NCBI GenBank assembly: GCA_034423575.1
Contig: DAOUIF010000006.1
Coordinates: 1-64,000 of the forward strand
Source: Bin87 sp034423575
GTDB lineage: Bacteria > Chloroflexota > Dehalococcoidia > Lucifugimonadales > UBA3495
Length of the DNA: 64,000 nt
Reading direction: 5' to 3'
Shown here: positions 51,527-59,618 of the stretch, piece after piece
How positions within the stretch are numbered: the stretch's first letter is position 1
Layout of the letters: each line of letters starts with the position of its first letter
The notes under the pieces: generated by a model
The model's database searches: none
What the model saw: only the letters and a program-made list of their open reading frames with translations
What the model was told of the DNA's origin: nothing
Translations under genes and position numbers: made by a program

Positions 51527-52459
51527 CTACGGCCACATGATCCAGCCGGTGCGATTGGTGCGGGCGCGAAAGAGGTGGCCTCCGCCGGTGGTGACGTAAA
51601 GGGTGCGCATGTCGGCGTCGCCGAAGCAGCAGTTGGTGGGCCGGTCCACGCGCATTGGATGGGTTTCCAGCACGCGACCCTCGGGTGAGAACACGTAGAT
51701 GATGGGCCCCGGGCCGGCCGCTTCCCACCCGGCGCACACGATGATGTTGCCGTCCACGTCCAGCGTCATGCCGTCCACGCCCCGCTGCACGCCCTGGCTG
51801 CCCTGACCGCGCAGGTCGCCGTCGGACGCCCCGCCGTCGATGCCGAAAGTGTGCAGCGTACGGTACTCGCCCAGTGAGCCGTCGTCGTTGATGGGATAGG
51901 CGCGCAGCTCCCGGCGCCGGTCGGCTCCATAGTCGCTCTGCGCGATGTAGAGCGTGCGCTGGTCCCGGCTGATCAGGATGCCGTTGGGCCGACTGATGTC
52001 GGTGGTGGCGCGCACCAGGTCCCACTGATCGTTGCCCCTGGGGTCCAGCCGCAGCACCGACATATGGTCCAGCTCTTGCGGGCCACTGTCGCCGATGCCG
52101 GAGTAGGGGTCCGTGAACCAAATCCGACCCGACTTGTCGACCACCAGGTCGTTGGGATTGTTATGCCGCATGCCGTCCAGCAGGTGGGGCATCGAAACGG
52201 CGGTGTTGCTGGCGGCGTCGAAACGGGCGATGCGACGCCGGCCCTGCTGGCAGCCGTACAGGTTTCCGCTGGCGTCGAAGCATAGGCCGTTGGTGTTGAA
52301 GGATTCGGTGAAATACTCGGAAACCTCGCCGGTCTCAGGGGCGTAACGCAGGATCTTCGACTCAGGGATGAGGGTGAACAGCAACGCCTCGCCATCCCAA
52401 ACCGGCCCTTCGGTGGTGCCGCCGTAGGGTCCGGCGACCAGTTCAAAGCTCCAGGACAT
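51527..52459 (-). CDS. SMP-30/gluconolactonase-family protein (2 of 2)
   Basis: A 310-residue six-bladed propeller. Key stretches: TTEGPVWDGEALLFTLIPES (metal Glu), FNTNGLCFDASGNLYGCQQG, HNNPNDLVVDKSGRIWFTDP (Asn and Asp ligands) and GVDGMTLDVDGNIIVCAGW. It ends RPTNCCFGDADMRTLYVTTG, closely like the paralogue at 35.4-36.3 kb. GGAGG precedes the ATG. A substrate cannot be given. Confidence 0.88.
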   Translation of the reverse strand: MSWSFELVAGPYGGTTEGPVWDGEALLFTLIPESKILRYAPETGEVSEYFTESFNTNGLCFDASGNLYGCQQGRRRIARFDAASNTAVSMPHLLDGMRHNNPNDLVVDKSGRIWFTDPYSGIGDSGPQELDHMSVLRLDPRGNDQWDLVRATTDISRPNGILISRDQRTLYIAQSDYGADRRRELRAYPINDDGSLGEYRTLHTFGIDGGASDGDLRGQGSQGVQRGVDGMTLDVDGNIIVCAGWEAAGPGPIIYVFSPEGRVLETHPMRVDRPTNCCFGDADMRTLYVTTGGGHLFRARTNRTGWIMWP

Positions 52460-52505
52460 GGGGAACCTCCTGTGGTTTGTCGCCGCAGTTTAGCATGGTG
52501 AGCGT

Positions 52506-52534
52506 TTGACGGTAGAATACCGGGTGCGTAACAT
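52506..52534 (+). promoter_or_regulatory. Candidate promoter of the tandem retropepsin-like genes
   Basis: TTGACG (52506-52511), 17-base spacer and TAACAT (52529-52534). It opens a leader of roughly 20 bases before the GTG start at 52562, with GGGGGAAG as ribosome-binding site. Confidence 0.45.
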
Positions 52535-52561
52535 TGCGCCACCATCAATCGGGGGAAGCAT

Positions 52562-52921
52562 GTGGGTACATTTTACGTAGATATAAGGATCGGCCATCCG
52601 CTGGGAGGCGATTTCCTGCCGGCATCCGCGCTGGTGGATACCAGCTCGACCCATTCGGTTATACCGGAATCCCTGCTGGCGTCCTTGAGCATTGCGCCGT
52701 TGGAACGCCGAAAATACCGAATAGTAGATGGCAGCTTCGTTCAACGCGACGTCGGAGAAGCGCGAATTCGCATTGACGACCAAGAGCGCACCTGTCCGGT
52801 TATTTTCGGACCCGAAGGACAGTATCTGCTGGGAGCGACCACCTTGGGAGTTTTTGACCTGATGGTTGACCCTACCCAGCCCAATCCCAGCCTGGTTTCC
52901 ACAAATGAACTGCTCCTGTAG
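52562..52921 (+). CDS. Retropepsin-like aspartic protease-fold protein (tandem copy 1)
   Basis: A 119-residue clan AA domain starting at GTG. The motif reads SALVDTSSTHSVIPESLL (DTS where the classical form is DTG), followed by VIFGPEGQYLLGATTLGVFD with the second hydrophobic-Gly element, and VDPTQPNPSLV. DTS occurs in some active aspartic proteases, so activity is not excluded. It is a clear paralogue of the next gene and begins with the same GTFxVxIxxGHPxGGDF pattern. Confidence 0.75.
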   Translation: MGTFYVDIRIGHPLGGDFLPASALVDTSSTHSVIPESLLASLSIAPLERRKYRIVDGSFVQRDVGEARIRIDDQERTCPVIFGPEGQYLLGATTLGVFDLMVDPTQPNPSLVSTNELLL

Positions 52922-52961
52922 GCTCGCTGACCGGAATCCAAGCCGAACAAGGGAGAATCCA

Positions 52962-53321
52962 TTGGGAACTTTCGAGGTACAAATCGGCGTCGGCCACCCC
53001 CACGGCGGCGACTTTCATCCAGTCTCGGCGCTAGTGGATACTGGTGCGACATACTCCATGATGCCGGAAACTTTGCTCACCTCTCTGCGATTGACGCCAT
53101 CAGAACAGACCGGGTTCAGAATGGCGAACGGCAGTCGCGTTGAGTATGGGATCGGAGAGGCGCGTTTCAATATTGACGGTCGGGAACGAACCTGCACGGT
53201 CATATTCGGACCAGAAGGCCGCCACTTGCTGGGAGCAACGACCCTTGAGGATTTCGGCCTGATGGTCGACCCCACTCAGCCCAACCCGCGCCTGATTGCA
53301 GCAGCAGAATTGTTTCTGTAG
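52962..53321 (+). CDS. Retropepsin-like aspartic protease-fold protein (tandem copy 2)
   Basis: A 119-residue paralogue of copy 1, 40 bases downstream. The start is placed at TTG 52962 by alignment with copy 1 and by GGGAG at 52951-52955; the frame is open from 52866. The active-site motif is SALVDTGATYSMMPETLL with intact DTG, and the second element is VIFGPEGRHLLGATTLEDFG. Both copies are single-domain, so they could form homo- or heterodimers. Confidence 0.75.
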   Translation: MGTFEVQIGVGHPHGGDFHPVSALVDTGATYSMMPETLLTSLRLTPSEQTGFRMANGSRVEYGIGEARFNIDGRERTCTVIFGPEGRHLLGATTLEDFGLMVDPTQPNPRLIAAAELFL

Positions 53322-53348
53322 ACCCGTGCCACTGTGCACAATCGTTAT

Positions 53349-53371
53349 GGGGGCGAATGATATTCGCCCCC
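53349..53371. repeat. GGGGCGAAT palindromic repeat, copy 3
   Basis: Nine-base perfect arms GGGGGCGAA and TTCGCCCCC around TGATA, between convergent retropepsin-like and permease genes. It may double as a bidirectional terminator. Confidence 0.75.
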
Positions 53372-53402
53372 ACACTACTCTGACCCTCTGCTGTTATCCC
53401 GC

Positions 53403-54332
53403 CTACCGTCCCCGCAGCCGGGGATCCAGCGCGTCGCGCAGGGCGTCGCCCAGGAAGTTGATGGCGAAGACCACCACCGAGATCGCGATTCCGGGGAACA
53501 CCGCCAGCCACCAGGCGATCCGGATCTCCTCGGTGCCGCGGGTGAGCATGCCGCCCCAGGTCGGGATGTCCGGCGGGACGCCGACGCCCAGGAAGGACAG
53601 CGACGCCTCGATGATGATGGCGAAGCCCAGGGTGATGGTGCCCAGCACGATGTAGCTGGCGATCACGTTGGGCAGGATGTGCCGCAGCATGATGCGGATC
53701 GAGCCGGCGCCGATGGCGGTGGCCGCCAGCGTGTAGTCCAGCTCCTTGATGCTCAGCACCTGGGAGCGAATCACCCGGATGGTGCCTGGTAAGAGAATCA
53801 CCAGCAGGGCCATGATCACGTTGTTGGCCGAGCCGCCCAGCACGGCCACCAGTCCCAGCGCCAGGATGATGGGCGGGAAGGCCATCATGGCATCCACGAT
53901 CCGCTGGATGGCCAGGTCAACCACTCCCCCGATGTAGGCGCTGAGAATGCCGATGAGGGCGCCCAGGGTCACGCCGATACCGACGCTCAGAAGGCCCACG
54001 TATATGGAAATCTGCGAGCCGGCGATGATCCGGCTGAGCTCGTCGCGTCCCAGGTGATCACTGCCCAGCCAGGCTCCCGGCTGTGGCGGCAGGTATTTCT
54101 CCTCGTGGGCTCGGACATCCAGAGGATCGTGGGGGAGGACGCCCGGAACTGCATAGGAAACCGCCGCGGCCAGGATGGTGAGCAGAATGATGACCGCGCT
54201 CACCGCTCCAAGGGGCTTGGAGCGGGAAAAAGCGACTATCTTTTGCACCCGGGTCTGGCGCGGGCGCATTCCCTGCAGCTGAAATTCGGCCTCGCCATCG
54301 GCCATCATTCGAGCGGTGTTGGCTGTAGTCAT
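53403..54332 (-). CDS. Opp/Dpp-type ABC transporter permease C (system 1)
   Basis: A 309-residue inner-membrane permease of the OppC/DppC type from the start MTTANTARM at 54332. After an N-terminal cytosolic segment and TM1 (AVSAVIILLTILAAAVSYAV) it has the BPD_transp_1 domain with the GRDELSRIIAGSQISIYVGL region and the EAA-loop sequence GAGSIRIMLRHILPNVIASY. It ends INFLGDALRDALDPRLRGR, usual for DppC. Together with permease B and the lipoprotein it forms an importer for peptides or other solutes. No ATPase gene follows. Confidence 0.88.
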   Translation of the reverse strand: MTTANTARMMADGEAEFQLQGMRPRQTRVQKIVAFSRSKPLGAVSAVIILLTILAAAVSYAVPGVLPHDPLDVRAHEEKYLPPQPGAWLGSDHLGRDELSRIIAGSQISIYVGLLSVGIGVTLGALIGILSAYIGGVVDLAIQRIVDAMMAFPPIILALGLVAVLGGSANNVIMALLVILLPGTIRVIRSQVLSIKELDYTLAATAIGAGSIRIMLRHILPNVIASYIVLGTITLGFAIIIEASLSFLGVGVPPDIPTWGGMLTRGTEEIRIAWWLAVFPGIAISVVVFAINFLGDALRDALDPRLRGR

Positions 54333-54371
54333 TCTGTCAATGCTCCTCAATCGGACCAAGTAGCATCGAGG

Positions 54372-55328
54372 CTAGGCGTACCGGATCCGGGGGTCCAGCA
54401 AGCCGTAAAGCAGGTCAACCAGGAGGTTGATGATTACGATGGACACCGCGATAACGATGATTATGGCCTGGATGGTGGGGAAGTCCCGTTGGAAAACGGT
54501 CTCGATAAGCAGGGTGCCGATGCCGGGCACCTTGAAGATGCTCTCGATGATGACGGTGCCGCCAAAGAGGCGCCCGAACTGCCAGCCGGAAATGGTGAGG
54601 ATGGGCAGCACGGCGTTCTTCAGCCCGTGGCGCACCAGCACGATGCGCTCGCCGAGGCCCTTGGCCCGGGCGGTGCGCATGTAGTCCTCCCGAATGATCT
54701 CCATCATGGAGGAACGGGTGACCCGGGCGATGAAGGCCATATCGTAAAAGCCCAGCGCCAGGGCCGGCAGGAACATCTGCTGCAAGTTCTTCCAGGGGTT
54801 ATCCCAGAGGTCCTCATAGCCCAAAGGAGGCAGCCACCCGAAGCCGCGAGACAATACCAGCACCACCAGCAATCCAGCGAAAAAGGTTGGTATCGATATC
54901 CCGACCAGCGCGACAACCCTGGAGAAGTAATCGATCACGCTGTCCGGCTTGATGGCCGAGATTACCCCCAGGGGAACCGCGAAGACCACCGCGATGAGGA
55001 TAGCCAGTACCGCCAGTTCCAAAGTCCGGAAGATACGGTCTCCCACCAGCTTGGTGACCGGTTGCCCCGACCGCCAGATGGAGGTTCCCAGGTCGCCCTG
55101 GACCAGCCCGCCGATCCAGTCCACGTACTGGACCACGATGGGGCGATCGGTGCCCAATTGGCGACGCAGGTCTTCCAGTTCCTCCTGGGTGAAGGAGGCG
55201 TCGCCTTCGCTCAGGATTACCAGGGCCGGGTCGCCGGGCAACAACCGCATCACCGTGAACACGATGATGGTCACCAGCAGCACCGTGGGGATAATGAGCG
55301 CGATGCGCTTCAGTGCGTACTGTCGCAT
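54372..55328 (-). CDS. Opp/Dpp-type ABC transporter permease B (system 1)
   Basis: A 318-residue OppB/DppB-type permease with six expected membrane segments. The start reads MRQYALKRIALIIPTVLLVT. The characteristic N-terminal loop includes MRLLPGDPALVILS and the EAA region is MRTARAKGLGERIVLVRHGL, followed by KNAVLPILTISGWQFGRLFG and LLYGLLDPRIRYA at the end. It precedes permease C by 12 bases (ends 54372, next start 54332 or 54359). Confidence 0.88.
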   Translation of the reverse strand: MRQYALKRIALIIPTVLLVTIIVFTVMRLLPGDPALVILSEGDASFTQEELEDLRRQLGTDRPIVVQYVDWIGGLVQGDLGTSIWRSGQPVTKLVGDRIFRTLELAVLAILIAVVFAVPLGVISAIKPDSVIDYFSRVVALVGISIPTFFAGLLVVLVLSRGFGWLPPLGYEDLWDNPWKNLQQMFLPALALGFYDMAFIARVTRSSMMEIIREDYMRTARAKGLGERIVLVRHGLKNAVLPILTISGWQFGRLFGGTVIIESIFKVPGIGTLLIETVFQRDFPTIQAIIIVIAVSIVIINLLVDLLYGLLDPRIRYA

Positions 55329-55346
55329 GGAATATACCCTTTACAC

Positions 55347-55376
55347 TGTAGGGGCGAATGATCATTCGCCCCTACA
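55347..55376. repeat. GGGGCGAAT palindromic repeat, copy 4 (perfect 30-base palindrome)
   Basis: Arms TGTAGGGGCGAATGA and its exact reverse complement meet with no loop. It lies between the binding-protein gene and permease B of system 1 on the minus strand, where a hairpin could reduce permease expression or stabilise the upstream mRNA, as seen with REP-type elements in other solute importers. Confidence 0.8.
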
Positions 55377-55426
55377 AATGGGTTCGCCGAGTCACTTCGC
55401 GGGAAATTTGATCCCGTGATGACGGA

Positions 55427-57358
55427 TTAGCGGTCCAGCCACAGGTCTTCGTGCTTGAACTGGTATTGCACCGTCGACGGGGCGGTGAACCCCTTGACGT
55501 CCCGGTGCACCAGCCAGAAGAGCTGGCCCAGCTGCAGGGTGACCCAGTGGTTGTCTTCGAAGCTGTGGAGCCACAACTCGGCTTCCTTGTTGATCTCCCG
55601 ACGCGCGTCGGTGTCCAGCTCTACCTTCTGGCTCTCGAACCAGTCAACCACCTGGTCATTGGACCAGTCGGTGTAGTTGCGGGTGCCGCCCTTGAGGTAA
55701 ACGCCACCGTAGACGGCGTCGGCGTCAAACACCACCATGCCCTCGCCCTGGCAGCTGATTTCCCAGTCACCTGAGGAGTCGGCGGCGCGGGAAGTACCGT
55801 ACTTGGCGTAGCCGGCCGCGCTGGGCAACGTCTCGATGTCGCCGGTGATGCCCAGGGCATCCTGCAACTGCTGCTTCACGACCTGGCACTGGTCGGGGTA
55901 GTTGCCGACCTGGCGCACGGTGTACTGGACCTCGAAGCCATCGGCCACGCCGGCTTCGGCCATAAGGCGTTTGGCCTCAGCAAGGTCTTCCTGTCCGCCG
56001 GCGCTGTCCTTCGGCCGGATGCCGGGCCAGTCCATGCACACCTCGTTGGCGTGGGCCAGTCCCATGAGCGGGCAGTAGCTGCCGCCGGAGTTGTCGAATA
56101 CGCGCTCGTCGATCTCCTGACGGTCAACGGCCAGGTTGATGGCCTGGCGCACCAGGTGGCTCTGGAACTGGGGCTTCTTCACGTTGAGCATCAGGCCCCA
56201 GTTGGTGCCGGCGGCGATGGGATGGGCCACGTATTCCTCGTTAGTGCTCCTCTCGAGGTCAAAGTACTGGGTCGGCGACAGGTTGGTGAAGCCGCCGTTG
56301 GCCATGTCCAGTCGGCCGGCCTCGAAGTTCGCGATCAACGTGTCCTTGGCCTGGCCGGTGAAGATGGTGTGCTCGATGCGGTCAACGTAGGGGCGCCCGT
56401 CCTTGAAGTAGTCCGGGTTCTTGTTGACGTAATAGAAGTCGCCAACCTGGTACTCTTCCAGTATGAAAGGCCCGGAGGTCGTCCCCATCTCGATGATGTT
56501 CTCGCCGAGGTTCAGTGAGCAGGGATTGGCGGCGTCGCGCACCGCGCAATTGGGGTCGGCATCAAGCAGATGGCCCGGCAGCACCTTCGCGTAGTCGATG
56601 GCAAGGAACTTGATGAACGCCCCGGAGGCGAACTGCAGGTTGAACTCAACGGTCTTGTCGTCGATGGCCCGCAGCACCGCATCCTGGTTGGTGGGAGTGC
56701 AGTTGCCACCGTCCTTGTCAACCACTTCCATCTTGACGGTGTAGTTGCGCCAGAGGCCGGAGCGACCCGTGCTGTTGCAGGGGTTGGCGTAGCGGGAATG
56801 GGTGGTGATGACGTCGGCCGAGGTGATCTCGGTGCCGTCAGTCCACTGCATGTCGTCCCGCAGGTGGAAGGTGTAAGTCAGACCGTCGGGACTAACGTCC
56901 CAAGCCTCTGCCAGGTCGCCGGTGATGGCGTTGGTATCCACGGTGTCATACTGCACAATCTGGTTGTACAGTTGCGAGTAGGAGATCACGCTGGAAAGAG
57001 ACGAAGAACCCAGCGGGTCCCAGTCCTTGGTGTCGGCGTAGGCCGACATTCGCAGCGTCCCGCCATACGTGGCGCCGGCGCTGGGGGTCGGCGTGGCCAC
57101 CACGCGAGGCGTGGCAGTGGGAGCCGGGGTGTTGGTTGGGCGCGCGGTGGCGGCCATAGCTTGAGGGATCGGGGTGTTGGTGGGTTGTTCCATGGCAGGC
57201 GCTTGGGTAGCCGCCGCGGGTTGCTGGGCTGCTGGGGCCGTGGCGGGCGCGGCCGGCGCTTCGGCTCCTCCGCAGGCAATGCCGACCATCAAGGCGGCCG
57301 CGCCCGCAATGAGCGGCAGCGTCCGCAAGAATGGTCGGCCGAGGGTAGATGGCTTCAT
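55427..57358 (-). CDS. Opp/Dpp-type substrate-binding lipoprotein (system 1)
   Basis: A 643-residue SBP_bac_5 lipoprotein. The signal peptide ends at lipobox VGIAC (Cys29); residues 30-95 form an Ala/Pro/Thr linker with PTNTPAPTATP, and the binding domain (from about 100) contains MSAYADTKDWDPLGSSSLSS, YTFHLRDDMQWTDGTEITSA, and ends in the shared LWLDR tail. It is one of four paralogues here. TTGACA-N17-TAACAT at 57501-57529 probably drives it with permeases B and C. The substrate, peptide, sugar acid or opine, is unknown. Confidence 0.9.
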   Translation of the reverse strand: MKPSTLGRPFLRTLPLIAGAAALMVGIACGGAEAPAAPATAPAAQQPAAATQAPAMEQPTNTPIPQAMAATARPTNTPAPTATPRVVATPTPSAGATYGGTLRMSAYADTKDWDPLGSSSLSSVISYSQLYNQIVQYDTVDTNAITGDLAEAWDVSPDGLTYTFHLRDDMQWTDGTEITSADVITTHSRYANPCNSTGRSGLWRNYTVKMEVVDKDGGNCTPTNQDAVLRAIDDKTVEFNLQFASGAFIKFLAIDYAKVLPGHLLDADPNCAVRDAANPCSLNLGENIIEMGTTSGPFILEEYQVGDFYYVNKNPDYFKDGRPYVDRIEHTIFTGQAKDTLIANFEAGRLDMANGGFTNLSPTQYFDLERSTNEEYVAHPIAAGTNWGLMLNVKKPQFQSHLVRQAINLAVDRQEIDERVFDNSGGSYCPLMGLAHANEVCMDWPGIRPKDSAGGQEDLAEAKRLMAEAGVADGFEVQYTVRQVGNYPDQCQVVKQQLQDALGITGDIETLPSAAGYAKYGTSRAADSSGDWEISCQGEGMVVFDADAVYGGVYLKGGTRNYTDWSNDQVVDWFESQKVELDTDARREINKEAELWLHSFEDNHWVTLQLGQLFWLVHRDVKGFTAPSTVQYQFKHEDLWLDR

Positions 57359-57500
57359 AGTCAGTTCATTCCTCCGTCTCGATATTACGGTTCCGTTGTC
57401 GCGGACGGGCGAAGAAGGGCTGATATCCGCAACTCAAAAATATAATCCCCGGCCGTGGCCAATTGTGAAATTCGCCACAATCTGCGAGATACGAGCGGGA

Positions 57501-57529
57501 ATGTTAGACCACCCAATCCATGCTGTCAA
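57501..57529 (-). promoter_or_regulatory. Promoter of binding-protein/permease system 1
   Basis: On the minus strand TTGACA (57529-57524), 17-base spacer and TAACAT (57506-57501). The consensus -35 is perfect. It directs transcription into the lipoprotein gene that starts at 57358, with a leader of about 140 bases. Confidence 0.55.
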
Positions 57530-57571
57530 TAGGCGATGGGTGAGAACAGTCGAAGGGATTACGAATTACGC

Positions 57572-57602
57572 ACAAATAAAGCCCCTTCCGAATGGAAGGG
57601 GC
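57572..57602 (-). terminator. Rho-independent terminator of transporter system 2
   Basis: Perfect nine-base arms GCCCCTTCC and GGAAGGGGC with a GAAT loop (57581-57602). Read on the minus strand the stem is followed by a T-rich TTTATTT. It lies directly after permease C of system 2 and before the promoter of system 1. Confidence 0.7.
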
Positions 57603-57626
57603 CATCCTGCGCGATGCATTTCGACC

Positions 57627-58559
57627 CTACCGGCCGCGCAGCCGTGGATCCAAGGTGTCCCGCAGCGCGTCGCCCAGGAAGTTGATCGAGAACACGATGA
57701 CGGAAATCGCCAGGCCGGGGAACACCGCCAGCCACGGCGCGTTCCGGATGTATTGCGACGCGCCTTCGGTCAGCATGCCTCCCCAGGTGGGAACGTCCGG
57801 CGGCACTCCAACACCCAGGAAGCTGAGCGACGCTTCGATAACGATGGCCAGCCCCAGGGTAATGGTACTCAGCACGATGTAGCTGGCGATCACGTTGGGC
57901 AGAATGTGGCGCATCATGATGCGCCACGGCCGCGCGCCGATGGCCTGCGCCGCCAGCGTGTAATCCAGCTCCTTGATGCTCAGCACCTGGGACCGTATCA
58001 CCCGGATCGCGCCGGGAACCAGGATCACCACCAGCGCGGCCACGATATTGTTCACTGAAGCTCCCAGCGCAGCCATCAAACCCAACGCCATGATGATCGC
58101 GGGGAACGCCATCAGGGCGTCGACAATTCGCTGGATGACCAAGTCTACAATGCCGCCCACGTATGCGCTCAGGATCCCAATGATCGTGCCCAGGGTGATC
58201 CCTATGATCACGCTCATGATGCCTACGTACATGGAGATGCGCGCGCCGGCGATAACCCGGCTGAAAACGTCCCGTCCCAAGTCGTCCGAACCCAGCCAGG
58301 CAATGGAGGAGGGCGCGACGAAGGGCGCGTGGACCAGGTCCAATGGGTCGTGGGGCACGATCACCGGAGCCAGAACCGCGGCCACGATTGTCAGAAGGAT
58401 GATTGCGGCGCTGAGGCCGCCCAGCGGCTTGGTGCGACAGAACCTGAGGACATTGCCGTACCACGTGGGACGGGGCCGCATGTCCAAGACAGCGCCATCA
58501 TCAACCGCGGCGGCGTTTCGGGCGCTCAGCGCGTCATTGGGGGTTTGGGTAGTCATCAC
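57627..58559 (-). CDS. Opp/Dpp-type ABC transporter permease C (system 2)
   Basis: A 310-residue DppC-type permease, very similar to that of system 1 from TM1 on (ISMYVGIMSVIIGITLGTII, GARPWRIMMRHILPNVIASY, LSFLGVGVPPDVPTWGGML) and ending INFLGDALRDTLDPRLRGR. The N-terminal 40 residues differ. It follows permease B by 54 bases and is followed by the terminator at 57572-57602. Confidence 0.88.
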   Translation of the reverse strand: MMTTQTPNDALSARNAAAVDDGAVLDMRPRPTWYGNVLRFCRTKPLGGLSAAIILLTIVAAVLAPVIVPHDPLDLVHAPFVAPSSIAWLGSDDLGRDVFSRVIAGARISMYVGIMSVIIGITLGTIIGILSAYVGGIVDLVIQRIVDALMAFPAIIMALGLMAALGASVNNIVAALVVILVPGAIRVIRSQVLSIKELDYTLAAQAIGARPWRIMMRHILPNVIASYIVLSTITLGLAIVIEASLSFLGVGVPPDVPTWGGMLTEGASQYIRNAPWLAVFPGLAISVIVFSINFLGDALRDTLDPRLRGR

Positions 58560-58613
58560 CGGTTCTCCAATTCCAATGACTGGTCGCAGCTAGTTCCAAC
58601 GGTAGGCCAGAGA

Positions 58614-59567
58614 CTATGCATACCGGATGCGCGGATCCAGCCACCCGTAGAGCAGGTCAACCAGCAGGTTGATGACGACGATCGACACCGCCACGATCAC
58701 GATGATCGCTTGTATGGTCGGGAAGTCCCGCTGGAACACCGCGTCAATGAGCAACTGGCCGACACCTGGGATCAGGAAGATGCGCTCGATAATCACCGTA
58801 CCGCCGAACAGCCTCCCGAACTGCCAGCCTGAAATTGTGAGGATGGGCAGGACGGCGTTCTTCAACCCGTGGCGAGACAGCACGATCCTCTCGCGTAGCC
58901 CCTTGGACCGGGCCGTCCTCATGTAGTCCTCGCGCAGGATCTCCATCATCGAAGACCGGGTGACCCGTGCGATGAATGCCATGTCGTAGAACCCCAGGGC
59001 CAACGCCGGCAACATCATCTGTTTAATGTTGGCCCAGGGGTCATCCCAAATGTTCTCGTATCCCAGCGGCGGCAGCCAGCCAAATGCCCGAATCAGTATC
59101 AGGGTCAGCAGGATGCCGCTGAAGAAGGTCGGAATGGATATGCCGACCAGCGTGAAAATGCGCGACACGTAGTCGATGGGGCTGTCCGGCTTGATGGCCG
59201 AGACTACCCCCAGGGGAACGGCGCAGACCACCGCCAGGGCAATGCCCAGGATCGCCAACTCGATGGTGACCGGAATACGCTCGCCCAGCCGGTCCATCAC
59301 CGGCCCGTTCCACCAGAACGAGGTGCCGAAGTCTCCCCGAAGCAGGCCGCTCATCCAGTCCAGGTATTGGACCACGATGGGCCGGTCGGTACCCAGCTGG
59401 ACGCGAAGCTCCTGAAGCTCCTGCTCGGTGTAGGCCGCGTCGTCTGCGCTCAGGATGGCCAGCGCCGGGTCGCCGGGAATGAGCCGCATCACCACGAACA
59501 CGATGACCGTTACCAGCAGCACGGTGGGTATGAACAACCCTATGCGTTTGGCAGCGTACTGTCTCAT
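58614..59567 (-). CDS. Opp/Dpp-type ABC transporter permease B (system 2)
   Basis: A 317-residue DppB-type permease, paralogous to the one at 54.4 kb. It begins MRQYAAKRIGLFIPTVLLVT, has MRLIPGDPALAILSADDAAY, the EAA region MRTARSKGLRERIVLSRHGL, and ends LLYGWLDPRIRYA. Compared with system 1 the region between TM1 and TM2 (LLRGDFGTSFWWNGPVMDRL) differs most, consistent with different substrates. Confidence 0.88.
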   Translation of the reverse strand: MRQYAAKRIGLFIPTVLLVTVIVFVVMRLIPGDPALAILSADDAAYTEQELQELRVQLGTDRPIVVQYLDWMSGLLRGDFGTSFWWNGPVMDRLGERIPVTIELAILGIALAVVCAVPLGVVSAIKPDSPIDYVSRIFTLVGISIPTFFSGILLTLILIRAFGWLPPLGYENIWDDPWANIKQMMLPALALGFYDMAFIARVTRSSMMEILREDYMRTARSKGLRERIVLSRHGLKNAVLPILTISGWQFGRLFGGTVIIERIFLIPGVGQLLIDAVFQRDFPTIQAIIVIVAVSIVVINLLVDLLYGWLDPRIRYA

Positions 59568-59618
59568 GTGTACCCCCTAACGTCCCGATAGCAGCACGTT
59601 TGAGCGCGTTCCGTTTGG

